From Aurantimonas coralicida_A (GTDB lineage: Bacteria; Pseudomonadota; Alphaproteobacteria; Rhizobiales; Rhizobiaceae): a stretch of DNA of 64,000 bases. The stretch lies in the NCBI RefSeq assembly GCF_036016755.1, contig NZ_JAYXIH010000020.1:1-64000 (forward strand), in the 5' to 3' direction. The notes below the pieces were generated by a model that saw only the letters and a list, made by a program, of their open reading frames with translations, was not told the DNA's origin and searched no databases. A program made the position numbers and the translations under genes. Positions 1 through 8,550 of the stretch are shown here, piece by piece; within the stretch, counting starts at the first letter, position 1, and each line of letters opens with the position of its first letter.

Positions 1-37
1 CCCAAAGCTCCAGCGTCGTCTCGATCGATGCGCCCAT
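1..37 (-). CDS. IS701-family transposase, N-terminal fragment (partial)
   Basis: Reading leftwards from an ATG at 37 gives M-G-A-S-I-E-T-T-L-E-L-W, which aligns residue for residue with the start of the intact transposase at 4295-5491 (M-S-G-I-S-V-E-A-T-L-E-L-W, offset by one). Only about 12 codons are inside the window, so whether the gene is intact cannot be judged. The divergence between the copies says they are related but not recent duplicates of each other. Confidence 0.7.
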   Translation of the reverse strand, partial: MGASIETTLELW

Positions 38-103
38 CATCCATGACCTCCGAATCATGGTCGCCCATGGATTCAGAACTCGTCGAAAGACGCAACTGTA
101 ATG
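1..103 (-). mobile_element. IS701-family insertion sequence, one end only (continues left of window)
   Basis: The terminal sequence CATTACAGTTGCG (reading inwards from 103) matches the ends of the complete element at 4141-5554, as does the transposase leader next to it, although the two copies differ at many positions. The base next to the end is followed by CTAG (104-107), the same tetranucleotide that borders the complete copy; IS701-type elements favour a 4-bp target of the YTAR kind. The rest of the element lies outside the window. Bases 108-352 between this end and the next gene show no coding region or structured element that I can recognise. Confidence 0.8.
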
Positions 104-352
104 CTAGGCCGCCGAACGTCCGGATCCCAGCTGCGCCGGATGGGTTTCGGGACGAATGGTTAATGCGGTGCTATCTGCACGCTCCAAAGCTTCAAGGCGA
201 CGGCAATCTTCCTTGTGCAGGATCACAGGGTGCAGATTAAGGCGACCGGGGCACAGGCCATCCACGGCTTCCCCGTCGCGCCATGTCCTGCGGGCGCGCG
301 GCGGGGACCATGGATCACGAAGCCGCAGGCCGCGTCAGCCGCAATTTTCAGC

Positions 353-1573
353 TTAACTGCTACGATACCCGCTTTGGAACGCATCCCGGCGGATCGCGAC
401 AAGGATGAGGGTCATGAAGGAAAAGATCGACAGGATCATCCACTCGTTCAGGAGGACACCGTGGAACGATCCGAAGGTGACGACCAGAAAGACGAAGGCA
501 TAGGAGGTCTCCGGCACGAGATGGCCGGGCGAACATCGCGTGACGCGGACGAGAAAGACCGCGAAGATCGACATGAGCAGCGCCAGCCCGACCAGACCGT
601 TCGAGGTCGCCTCATCGACGAACAGATTATGCAGATGCGTGAAGCCGGCGACATAGGATGCGTTCATCGGCGAAACCGCTGCGGCGACCGCGTCCATTCG
701 TTCCATCCCGCCGACGCCGGCGATCGGGTGCTTGGAAACAAGGTCAAAGGCTCCCGCCCACATGACGAGGCGGACGTCCATCGATCCCGTGGCGACGCCG
801 GTCTCGTTCAGTCTCTGCAACTCCGCCACGCCCGCGTCGATACGCTGCATGACGATCGAACTCACCGGCACGGCGGCCGCTATCAAAACAGCCGCGATCG
901 GCAGCAGCATCCATCGCAAGCGAACCGGCGTCTGCCGCCTCTGCCGGATGAGATGGACCGCGTCGAACAGCGCAACCAGCAGATAGACGAGCCACGCCGC
1001 CCGGGTGCCCGATAGCAGGACCGGTACGAAGGAGAGATAGAACCAGAGTCGGCTGTTGGGAAGAAGAGAGGCTGGGCGTCGGGCGTCCAGCCGGGCGGCA
1101 AGACCGGCCGTCGCAGCCAGAAAGGCGACGATCGCGGCGTTGCCGCCAAGATCGATCCGGCCCCCGATGACCATCGGGTCGAAGGGAATCAAAGCCAGGA
1201 CGGCGAGAATGGCCGCGCGCGAGCCGAGGATCAGCGCATCCATCGGTTCTCGCACCAGGCTGATCGATAGCGGCAGAAAGACAAAGCCGAGCATGATGAG
1301 GCTGTAGGAGAACATCCGGTTGCCGTCTACGGGTTCGTTCCGGAATACCATGAGCCCGATCGACCAACTCGCATAGGCGATGATCGCAGCGCAAAAGGCC
1401 GTGTCGGCATAGCGCCAGGTCCGATGCCGGGCAAAGCCCAAATTGACGCCGATCAGGCCGAAGAAGAGAAAGGCTCCCTTGGCGATGGGATTGCCGATGG
1501 CCAGCAGGGCGATCGCCAAGGCAATGAGCGGCGCATCGAAGGAGCGCCGCGCCAGGAGCCAGCGTTTGATCAT
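353..1573 (-). CDS. O-antigen ligase / Wzy-like membrane protein
   Basis: About 406 residues with some ten hydrophobic segments and a large periplasmic loop before the last helices, the layout of the O-antigen ligase/polymerase family (WaaL/Wzy_C). Such proteins join or polymerise lipid-linked glycans at the periplasmic face of the inner membrane. The segment with AGVGGMERMDA and the following HLHNLFVDEATSNGLVGL matches the conserved H-N-x-x-L-D/E pattern of the family. I chose the ATG at 1573 because it overlaps the stop codon of the upstream glycosyltransferase by ATGA, indicating translational coupling; a longer frame to 1657 lies inside that gene. Exact substrate is unknown. Confidence 0.8.
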   Translation of the reverse strand: MIKRWLLARRSFDAPLIALAIALLAIGNPIAKGAFLFFGLIGVNLGFARHRTWRYADTAFCAAIIAYASWSIGLMVFRNEPVDGNRMFSYSLIMLGFVFLPLSISLVREPMDALILGSRAAILAVLALIPFDPMVIGGRIDLGGNAAIVAFLAATAGLAARLDARRPASLLPNSRLWFYLSFVPVLLSGTRAAWLVYLLVALFDAVHLIRQRRQTPVRLRWMLLPIAAVLIAAAVPVSSIVMQRIDAGVAELQRLNETGVATGSMDVRLVMWAGAFDLVSKHPIAGVGGMERMDAVAAAVSPMNASYVAGFTHLHNLFVDEATSNGLVGLALLMSIFAVFLVRVTRCSPGHLVPETSYAFVFLVVTFGSFHGVLLNEWMILSIFSFMTLILVAIRRDAFQSGYRSS

Positions 1574-2319
1574 CGTTCGGTGCGCGCGCTGAGGCCGAAG
1601 CGGGCCCGCCGCACCACTTCCGCCGTCCGGAAGAGCAAGGTCGTCAGACGCCGCCACGGCGCCAGCCGCATCGCCGCGTACTTCTTGCGTCCGCCGATCA
1701 GGCTCTGCTGGGTGAGCGGATTGCCGGAAACCAGGTCCGGTTCGACGTGGCGCACCCTGACGCCGAGCGCCCAGCCGCGTTCCAGCGCCACATCGTAGGG
1801 AAGCTGCATCGGAACGAGCCGCTGCCGCAGGGTTTTCGCGCCCTGCCGATTGACCAGGTAGGCGGCCGAGCTACCGGTCGGACCGAACAGCGACGTCCCC
1901 AGCCGGTGACCACCGCCGATCGAACGGTGCGCGCGGAACGCCGGCAGGCGATGGTGCATCAGTTTCACGACGTCCCAATCGTCCACGGCAACGATCCGAT
2001 CGAGTACCGGCAGGAGCGCGGGCGTCAGTCGCACATCGTCCTCGAAGATCACCGCGATGTCGGCATCGCTGGCCAGGAAGGCATCGAACACGTCGATATG
2101 GCTTTGATAACAGCCATATTCCCCGTCCATCGGGATCTTGCCGTGCAGGCGGCGAAACCCGCTCTCGTCCAGGATATCACGCGCCTGAGGCGGCACGGTC
2201 TTCCCATCGACCGCCTGCACTCGTATCAGGTCGATGCCGATCGCGGCAGCGTCTGCGCTGATCGCCGCAAGGCGCTCCGGAGACCGATCCAGATTGATGA
2301 CGTAGTAATTGATCTTCAA
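1570..2319 (-). CDS. Glycosyltransferase family 25 (LPS biosynthesis type)
   Basis: The protein opens with KINYYVINLDRSPERLAAI, the typical start of GT25 enzymes, and carries the acidic motif VIFEDDVRL near residue 95 that binds the nucleotide-sugar and metal. About 249 residues, normal for the family. It should transfer a sugar onto lipopolysaccharide or another surface glycan in the cytoplasm. I placed the start at a TTG (2319) directly before KINYYVINL, because the open frame upstream (to 2847) shows no family similarity; this start is uncertain. It is followed with ATGA overlap by the O-antigen-ligase-like gene, so the two form an operon. Confidence 0.75.
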   Translation of the reverse strand: MKINYYVINLDRSPERLAAISADAAAIGIDLIRVQAVDGKTVPPQARDILDESGFRRLHGKIPMDGEYGCYQSHIDVFDAFLASDADIAVIFEDDVRLTPALLPVLDRIVAVDDWDVVKLMHHRLPAFRAHRSIGGGHRLGTSLFGPTGSSAAYLVNRQGAKTLRQRLVPMQLPYDVALERGWALGVRVRHVEPDLVSGNPLTQQSLIGGRKKYAAMRLAPWRRLTTLLFRTAEVVRRARFGLSARTER

Positions 2320-3039
2320 GACAACACTTTCACAGACGGGCCGGTCCCCGTTTCGAGTGTCGATTGCGCGAACATCAGGCAATGTCAAGGCAAGCTCAGT
2401 CGCCCCGGAAAGCACCACAGTTGCGCATGCCAGCGTGCTGTCCGGTGTGCGAGGGCTGCGGTGGCTTGATGGCTTCTTCGCCATCGCCGCCACGCCCATA
2501 CGAAGCTGTCGGGTGGCGGTCTCGTTATAACGAGGCGGGCGAGAAGCCGGCGGATCTCGGGCGGGGTCAGCAGACCGGCCAGCGCGATGGACATACGACT
2601 TGGTCCGCGTGTGCGGGCGGGCTCGTTTTGTTCGCCGGGGGGCGGCTGAAGTTCCAAGCACGCCCCCGAGATGATAGGGGCTACAGCACGCTTCTATCGC
2701 TGCGATGCAGGAAGGCAGCTTAACGACAAACTTCACAACACCGTCGCGACGAAGCCGCCGCCGCAAGACGGTAGCACCGGTCTCGTCGAGCCCGACGGGG
2801 TTGCATACGTTCTTGCCAAGATCACTTCCACGCATCAATATCGACATCGGTCCGCGGATTGCACCCCTGTAAGTGGCTGCTGCTTACGGGGGAAAGCAGC
2901 GGGAGATGCGGATGCATGACGGGAAAATGAAAGACTGGTTGCGCTTCCTGCCGGGAGGGAGAAGCCGTGTCGAACGGCTGTTCACCGATGCCGAACGCGG
3001 TATTTTTCGCGCCTGTTTTGCGGGATAAAGATAGGAACA
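2320..3039. other. Intergenic region without recognisable gene (about 720 bp)
   Basis: Open frames exist on both strands because the DNA is GC-rich and lacks stops, but none shows a familiar domain, a convincing ribosome binding site or a normal protein composition. The stretch separates the divergent glycosyltransferase and epimerase genes and should hold their promoters. I see no repeat of note. It may hold remnants of surface-polysaccharide genes. Confidence 0.4.
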
Positions 3040-3979
3040 ATGCAGATCCTCATGACCGGCGCCGGCGGCTTCGTCGGACGACATGTCGCGGCGAGACTGA
3101 ACGAACAGGGACATCGCGTGCTGGCGCTGTCGCGCGGCATTGCGCCCGAGGACCGGACGGACGCGGTGATGGGTCCGGCTGTTCTCGCCGAGATCGAGGC
3201 ATGGAAAGAATGGCCAGAAGGCACCGACGCCGTCATCCATCTGGGGGCACTCAACCCGTCACGAAGCGAACCGCAAAGCGGCGACCTTGCCGCCCTCCGT
3301 CGCGCCAATGTCGAGGCGACCGCTGCTCTGGCGCGGCGGGCCGCGCGCGAGCGCGTCCGCCGCATGATCTTCATCAGCAGCGCCAACGTCCATGGGCCCA
3401 CGGCAGACAAGAGCGTCTCGGCATCGGATCCACTCGCTCCGGGCAGTCCCTACGCCATCTCCAAGGCGGAGGCGGAGGCCGCCTTCTGGAGCAGCTTGTC
3501 CGGCACCGAAACGGAAGGATGCGTGCTCCGACCAGCCCCCGTCTACGGGGCTGGCGGGAGGGGCAACGTTGCGGTTCTGGTCAAGCTCGCAAGAATGGCC
3601 GGTGCCTCTGCCGCTAGAGGGGCTGGGTGGGCCGCGCAGCTTGGTGGCCGTCGATCATCTGGCACAGGTGATCGCCGCATCTCTTGATGTCCCCGCCGCA
3701 GCCGGAACGACGCTCCTGGTCGCCGACGAGGAACCTATCACGCCAGCAGGAATCGTGCGCGCGCTCCGCACCGGCTGGGGCTGCGCGCCGCTTCTTCTTC
3801 CGGCGCCGGTGGGCGTTCTGCAACGATGGATAGGCGCGATGGGAAAGGACACGGTCTGGCGTGCCGCAACGGCGCCGTTTGTGCTGGAAACGCAACCGCT
3901 GAAAGACATCCTTGGCTGGAGTTCGCCGCTGACGACGCAGGAGAAGCTGCGTCGGCTCGCCGCCGACGGGGTTCTCTGA
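3040..3979 (+). pseudogene. NAD-dependent sugar-nucleotide epimerase/dehydratase, frameshifted
   Basis: The first frame gives a classic SDR start (MTGAGGFVGRHVAARL), IFISSANVHG and the catalytic Y-x-x-x-K (SPYAISKAEAE), then loses homology after VKLARMAG near 3600. The continuation, LPLEGLGGPRSLVAVDHLAQVI and a normal C-terminal part to a stop at 3977-3979, is one base out of phase. One extra base in GGCCGGTGCC around 3600-3605 explains it. Together the two frames make about 312 residues, the usual length of an extended SDR epimerase. The ATG at 3040 has AGGAA upstream. Either a recent inactivation in this IS-flanked region or a sequencing error. Confidence 0.75.
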
Positions 3980-4140
3980 TCCATCCCCCCACAAACGAAT
4001 GGAATCGCGGCGGCCCTCTCGGGCGCGACCCTCGCGCCGGGCCTCATGACTTGGCACGACGTCCGGCGTCGCCCTCGAGCGGGGTCGCCCTCTCTTGACC
4101 GTGCGCGGCGAGTGGAGGAGATTGACGGGGGTAAGCCTAG

Positions 4141-5554
4141 CATTACAGTTGCGCTTTTGATTTGAGGTGTGATTGTCGAGCGGCGGCCTGATGGGCTCGT
4201 CGCCAGAGCGACCATGCGATGACATGGGCGGGCTGGATTTTTCGTCGAGCAAGGCGGGTGGCGATGCGTCGGATTTCCTGGATCGACCACCGGATCAGCG
4301 GCGGGGCGCGCGCTTTATCCGGCGTATTGTTTTTTGGGGCGCGGCGTTGGCGTGATGGCGGATCGCGGCCATCATGGCGAAGGCGAGCATGACGAGCGAG
4401 ACGTGGCGATGCCAGCCATGCCAGGAACGGGTCTCGTTGTGGTCGAGGCCGAGCTCGTTCTTGGCCGTCTCGAAGCCGTCCTCGATGGCCCAGCGATGGC
4501 CTTCGACCTTGACCAGCGTTTCGATGGAGGCGCCGGCGGGGCACCATGTGGAGAAGAAGGCGAGATCCTCGTCGGCGATGTTGCGGCGGACCAAAAGACC
4601 GCGTGTCCAGATGCCGGGGAACGCGGCATCGAAATCGCCGGCGTCGAGATCGGCCAGTTCGAGATAGGCCCAGTCATGCAGCCTCTCGCCCTTGGTCCCA
4701 TTGCCCGCCGACAGACGCCGCCATGCATCGTCTGGCAGGCTTTCGGCGATGTCTTTTGCCGGTCCGGCGATCGCCTGCGGCTTTGCCCACGAGCGGAAGG
4801 GGTGGTTGGCGTTGACGCCCAGCACATAGCCCTTGCCGGCGCGCCGCAGCGCCGTTTCGATGTCGCCGACGCCGTAGACGCTGTCGGCAGCCACCCAACT
4901 GAACGGCACGTTCGCGGCAGTGGCCCGCTCGATCATGGCGAGCGCGAGCGCCGGCTTGGTGGCAAAACCGATATCGTCCGGAACATGCGCCCTGGCCATG
5001 CGCGCCGGATCGTCCGTCCACGCCTTCGGCAGATAGAGCGCCCGGTCGATGAAGGCATGGCCGTGTCGGGAGACATAAGCCGCGAACACGCCGATCTGGC
5101 AATTGGCGATCTTGCCGGCCGAACCCGTATATTGCCGCGCAACGCCGCATGAGGCCTTGCCCTGCTTCAGGAAGCCGGTCTCATCCAGAACAAGCACCGC
5201 ATCCGAGTCGGCCAAGGTCTCCAGCGCATAGTCGCGCACGATGGCGCGCAGCGCATCGGCGTCCCATCGGCCCCGACCCAGGATCGCCTGTTGACGCCAC
5301 GGACCGGGATCGCCGGCGGCCTCCGCCCGCATCCAGCCTGTCTTGCGACGCTCCTCCCCAAGCAGCCCGTCCAGGAACAAGCCAGCTGAAGCCGCCAGTT
5401 CCCGGCGAAACAGCGGCTGCATCCGCGCCTTCACGTCCCGCAACGATGACGCCCAAAGTTCCAGCGTCGCCTCGACCGATATCCCAGACATCCATGACCT
5501 CCGAATCAGGGAAACCCATGGATTCAGACGTTCTCGAAATGCGCAACTGTAATG
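4141..5554 (-). mobile_element. Complete IS701-family insertion sequence
   Basis: A 1414-bp element with 14-bp perfect terminal inverted repeats, CATTACAGTTGCGC at 4141-4154 and its complement at 5541-5554. It is flanked by CTAG on both sides (4137-4140 and 5555-5558), a likely 4-bp target duplication; joining the flanks restores GCCTAGGC. It holds one gene, a transposase read leftwards. Length, ends, target and single-gene layout all fit IS701-type elements. It inserted downstream of the broken epimerase. A related, diverged end lies at 1-103. Confidence 0.9.
4295..5491 (-). CDS. IS701-family DDE transposase
   Basis: A full-length transposase of 398 residues with the three acidic positions of the DDE fold visible: LVLDETGF (D103), AADSVYG (around residue 205) and the E in EDGFETAKNELGLDHNE (around 320), the last in the form typical of the family. 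The start ATG at 5491 follows an untranslated leader of about 60 bases that is shared with the copy at the left edge. No frameshift or stop, so the element may still be active. Confidence 0.93.
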   Translation of the reverse strand: MSGISVEATLELWASSLRDVKARMQPLFRRELAASAGLFLDGLLGEERRKTGWMRAEAAGDPGPWRQQAILGRGRWDADALRAIVRDYALETLADSDAVLVLDETGFLKQGKASCGVARQYTGSAGKIANCQIGVFAAYVSRHGHAFIDRALYLPKAWTDDPARMARAHVPDDIGFATKPALALAMIERATAANVPFSWVAADSVYGVGDIETALRRAGKGYVLGVNANHPFRSWAKPQAIAGPAKDIAESLPDDAWRRLSAGNGTKGERLHDWAYLELADLDAGDFDAAFPGIWTRGLLVRRNIADEDLAFFSTWCPAGASIETLVKVEGHRWAIEDGFETAKNELGLDHNETRSWHGWHRHVSLVMLAFAMMAAIRHHANAAPQKTIRRIKRAPRR

Positions 5555-5558
5555 CTAG

Positions 5559-5954
5559 GCTCAAGCCGAGCGAGATCATCCCAGGTCACCTCGACAACGT
5601 AGGTGTCACAACCTGCTGATATCGCTCAGCTACTTTTCGCCCACCCTCTCAGAGGCGCCACCGATGGGGATCCCCAGATGCGGATCTGCGGCGTTTGGGC
5701 CGCCGCCAAGCAGCCGACTGCTCAAACATGGAAATCGTCGCTCTCCGGCTGGCCGAAAAGTTGGCGACGGCCGGCTCAAGTCAGTGAGCACCACTGTCGA
5801 CCGTTTGCAACCGCGCCACCACGGGAACCGCGGGGTCAACGCGTTCGGCGCATTCAATCCTCTCAGGGGAAACAAAGGAACGTCTGCGACGTTTCCTCTC
5901 ATCGAAGCAATCAGAGAAGCAATCCGGCGCCCCGCCGGACCAAGGGAGATCGAC
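5559..5954. other. Intergenic region between the IS and a small protein gene
   Basis: About 396 bp with no convincing gene. Near its right end lies a candidate stress-type promoter (see 5868-5893). The GC-rich open frames crossing it on both strands lack any recognisable similarity. Sequence left of about 5700 could be debris of the interrupted surface-glycan region. Confidence 0.4.
5868..5893 (+). promoter_or_regulatory. Possible EcfG (general stress sigma factor) promoter
   Basis: GGAAA at 5868-5872 and CGTT at 5890-5893 are separated by 17 bases, close to the GGAAC-N16/17-CGTT pattern of alphaproteobacterial EcfG promoters, with one mismatch in the first box. It would start a transcript about 55 bases ahead of the small protein gene at 5955. 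Weak on its own. Confidence 0.35.
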
Positions 5955-6143
5955 ATGGCGACCAACACCGGCGAAGGCTATCGCAAGGGCTCCGTTACGG
6001 GCCGTACGCAGATGGAGCGCGACGACGGCACCCATCAAAAACGGGACGAGCGAACCGGCGAGTTCATGGAGGTCAAGCAGTCGGAGGGCAAGTTCAAGGG
6101 CGTCGCCAAGGAGCCGGACGGCCGCGACACCGAGAATTCCTGA
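5955..6143 (+). CDS. Small hydrophilic protein, function unknown
   Basis: Sixty-two residues, rich in Gly, Lys, Glu, Asp and Thr with almost no hydrophobic stretch (starts MATNTGEGYRKGSVTGRT), so probably soluble and perhaps unstructured. A clear GGGAG ribosome binding site sits six bases before the ATG, which is why I prefer this start over the longer open frame from 5664. Small proteins of this composition are common in Hyphomicrobiales and often stress-related; the possible EcfG promoter upstream would agree. Function is not known to me. Confidence 0.7.
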   Translation: MATNTGEGYRKGSVTGRTQMERDDGTHQKRDERTGEFMEVKQSEGKFKGVAKEPDGRDTENS

Positions 6144-6162
6144 CGCTGCCACCCTCAGATCG

Positions 6163-6197
6163 CAATGACATTGGATCGCTTCGATCCGATGTCATTG
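6163..6197. repeat. Near-perfect inverted repeat (hairpin), 16-bp arms
   Basis: CAATGACATTGGATCG (6163-6178) pairs with 6182-6197 across a 3-base loop with a single G-T mismatch. There is no T-run after it on the + strand, so it is not a classical terminator, though it lies just downstream of the small protein gene. It could protect the mRNA 3' end or be a dispersed palindromic repeat. Confidence 0.6.
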
Positions 6198-6338
6198 ACC
6201 ATGGTCGTTTCCAGCAAGTGAGCGCGAAATGCAGGTGGATAACCGGTTCCCGCTTTTCTTCATTCCGTATCAAGGGCTCTTGCCTGGCGCACAATCCTCC
6301 GGCACCATTCTGTATATGACGCAACGGAAGATTGCTCG

Positions 6339-6760
6339 GTGAAAGCCTCTCTTGCCGTCGTCCTGCTCCTGGCGCTTATGACTTCGGCGGACGCCCGTTC
6401 CAAGGCTGCCGCCTATCTGGTCGAGGAACAGATCGCCCGCGCCTGCGAGGATGGTCGCGGCTCGATCGACCCGGCCGGCGTCATCGAACGGGATCTCGAC
6501 GGCGACGGGCGCGACGATCTGATCATCGCCCATGAGGCGATTTCCTGCACGAGCGGCGGCCAGTTCGGGCGCAGCATGTTTTGCGGGATGCAGGTCCGTT
6601 CGGTGATGTTCTACCTCGCCGCGGCCCGCTGCTACAACTCGCCCATGAAATGCTCGGCGGCGGCGTCACGGTCGGCGGAGGCCGTGTCCCGGCGGTTTCG
6701 ATGAACGCCCATGACGGCAACCGCGGTTCGGTCCAATGGAACGGCCGGATCTTCGACTGA
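6339..6760 (+). pseudogene. Secreted protein of unknown function, frameshifted
   Basis: The start MKASLAVVLLLALMTSADA is a typical Sec signal peptide ending near residue 19. The mature part has RACEDGRGSIDPAGVIERDLDGDGRDDLIIAHE, an Asp/Gly-rich, possibly Ca-binding stretch. After VMFYL the first frame turns into low-quality sequence and stops at 6704, while the frame shifted by one base reads RRGPLLQLAHEMLGGGVTVGGGRVPAVSMNAHDGNRGSVQWNGRIFD to a stop at 6758-6760. That tail looks like the true C-terminus. One missing base near 6618-6622 (CTCGCCGCGG) would explain it. Real pseudogene or sequencing error cannot be told apart here. Confidence 0.65.
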
Positions 6761-6828
6761 GGCTCCCTCGCCCCGATGGCGCCAGCCGCCGAAAACAGAG
6801 CCCTCGCCGTTCATCCCTTCTCCGTCTA

Positions 6829-6847
6829 ATTGTTGACAATCGACAAT
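6829..6847. promoter_or_regulatory. Palindromic operator-like site upstream of MmgE/PrpD gene
   Basis: ATTGTTGACAATCGACAAT contains an 8-3-8 near-palindrome and, nested in it, ATTGT-TG-ACAAT. The TTGACA inside (6833-6838) may be a -35 box, so a bound regulator would block transcription. ATTGT-NN-ACAAT is also seen at 60124-60135 ahead of a GntR gene. GntR/FCD regulators commonly bind short palindromes of this size. Confidence 0.5.
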
Positions 6848-6978
6848 ATGGCTTGATAGCAAAGGTGAGAATAGAATGCCGGTGAGGCACCGCGCCGGTG
6901 CGATCGAGCGCTCGGGCCATGCTGGCGACATCGCGCCACACCACGGCGCCGGCGCTTCCCACGAACGAAGGTTCTGCC

Positions 6979-8415
6979 ATGGAACAGCGCACGCCCACCC
7001 ACTTCACGCCGCAGAACGATCCGTCCGTCGGCGAAGGGCTGACGGCCGAGGTCGCGGCCTTCGTTCTGGATACCGGCTTCGATGACATTCCCTCGCAGGT
7101 CGTCGACCTAGCCAAGAAGTCGATCCTCGACGGGTTCGGCCTGGCGCTGTCGGGGTCCGTCGCGGCGTCCGGACGCTATGTGCAGCGGCATCTCAAGGAC
7201 GTCGCCGGCGCCGGTTCGGCCATTGTAATCGGGACCGATATCCAGGTGCCGTCGCGCTTCGCCGCCTTCGCCAACGGGGTCGGCATTCACGCCGACGATT
7301 ACGACGACACCCAGCTCGCCGTCGCCGACGATCGCGTCTACGGCCTGCTTACCCATCCGACCGCGCCGTGCCTGCCTGCCGCCTTCGCCGAGACCGAGAC
7401 CCGTTCGCTGAGAGGGCGCGATCTGCTAGCCGCCTATCTCGTCGGGGTGGATGTCGAGTGCAAGATCGCCGAGGCGATCTCGCCCCGGCACTATCAGCAC
7501 GGCTTTCACGCGACCGCCACCTGCGGAACCTTCGCCGCCGCCTCGGCCACCGGCAAGCTCAGGGGCTTCGACCAGGAAACGCTGCAGCGGGCGCTGTCCA
7601 TCGCCGGCAGCCAGAGCGCCGGGCTGCGCGAGAATTTCGGCACGATGACCAAGCCCTTTCATGCCGGCCGCTCGTCGGAATCCGGCGTCGTCGCCTGCGA
7701 TTTCGCCGAGATGGGATGGAGCGCGACGGACAAGATCCTCGAGGCGCCGCGCGGCTTCTTCCAGGCCCATGGCGGCGGCTATGATCTCAACGCCATTCGC
7801 GGCAAACTCGGCGCGCCCTGGAGCTTCGCCGATCCGGGAATCTCGATCAAACCGCACCCGTCGGGCTCCCTCACCCATCCCGGCATGACCGAGATGCTGG
7901 CGTTGATTGCCGCGCACGGCATCAAGGCCGAGGACGTCGAACGGGTCGACGTTGGCACCAACCACAACATGCAGAACGCCCTCATTCACCGCCGGCCCCG
8001 GAATGAACTCCAGGCAAAATTCTCGATGGAATTCTGCATGGCGATCCTGCTTCTCGACGGGCGGGCAAACCTGCCCGAATTCACCGACGAGACGGTGTTG
8101 CGCGATGATGTGCGGGCGCTGATCGAACGGGTTCATTTCGCCGTGCATCCGGAGGCCGAAGCGGCGGGCTACGCCAAGATGACGACGCTCATCGATATCC
8201 ACATGAAGGATGGGCGGACGATTTCCGGCCGGGCCGATTTCGGCAAGGGATCGCCGGCCAATCCGATGAGCTACGACGAGGTGGCCGACAAATTCCGTGG
8301 CTGCGCCGAATTCGCCGGGTGGCCGAAGGAGAAGAGCGAGGCGATCATCGACCTTGTCGCGACCCTCGACACCGCCGCCGGCGTCGAGGGCCTCACGGCC
8401 GCTCTGAGCGCCTGA
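6979..8415 (+). CDS. MmgE/PrpD family protein (dehydratase/decarboxylase-like)
   Basis: About 478 residues with the family hallmarks: the N-terminal all-helical domain with LAKKSILDGFGLALSGS, the HADDYDDTQ loop, HPTAPCLPAA, HGFHATATCGTFAAA, KPFHAGRSSESGVVA and KPHPSGSLTH. Relatives include 2-methylcitrate dehydratase and cis-aconitate decarboxylase; many members act on unknown dicarboxylates. The ATG at 6979 has GAAGG upstream; the open frame extends to 6898 without a good binding site. It faces the FAH/ABC operon across a shared terminator and probably serves the same catabolic route. A palindromic site precedes it. Confidence 0.85.
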   Translation: MEQRTPTHFTPQNDPSVGEGLTAEVAAFVLDTGFDDIPSQVVDLAKKSILDGFGLALSGSVAASGRYVQRHLKDVAGAGSAIVIGTDIQVPSRFAAFANGVGIHADDYDDTQLAVADDRVYGLLTHPTAPCLPAAFAETETRSLRGRDLLAAYLVGVDVECKIAEAISPRHYQHGFHATATCGTFAAASATGKLRGFDQETLQRALSIAGSQSAGLRENFGTMTKPFHAGRSSESGVVACDFAEMGWSATDKILEAPRGFFQAHGGGYDLNAIRGKLGAPWSFADPGISIKPHPSGSLTHPGMTEMLALIAAHGIKAEDVERVDVGTNHNMQNALIHRRPRNELQAKFSMEFCMAILLLDGRANLPEFTDETVLRDDVRALIERVHFAVHPEAEAAGYAKMTTLIDIHMKDGRTISGRADFGKGSPANPMSYDEVADKFRGCAEFAGWPKEKSEAIIDLVATLDTAAGVEGLTAALSA

Positions 8416-8486
8416 CCGGATGGAGCGCGCGGAAGGGGCGTCGCGCGCCGGCTCCGTCGATTTGCGCGATAATGCCGTCCGCAAAC

Positions 8487-8518
8487 GTTTCGGCGGCCGA
8501 AGACCCGGCCGCCGAAAC
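8487..8518. terminator. Strong hairpin between convergent genes
   Basis: GTTTCGGCGGCCG (8487-8499) and its exact complement (8506-8518) enclose a 6-base loop. It lies between the ends of the MmgE/PrpD gene and the FAH gene, where a bidirectional terminator is expected. No long T-run follows, so termination may be partial or the hairpin may mainly stabilise 3' ends. Confidence 0.6.
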
Positions 8519-8550
8519 AATGATGTAAGCTTGTCTGTCCCGATGGGAAA

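Noticed and set aside
2364..2847. Short + strand frames and the upstream extension of the GT25 frame
   Set aside because: No similarity, no ribosome binding site; the GT25 family begins at the KINYYVINLD stretch.
2879..2900. Hairpin with 7-bp arms GCTGCTT/AAGCAGC
   Set aside because: Short arms, no T-run and no gene end nearby; expected by chance in GC-rich DNA.
5824..5845. GGAAC...CGTT pair as an EcfG promoter
   Set aside because: The spacing is only 13 bases, too short for EcfG; the pair at 5868-5893 has better spacing.
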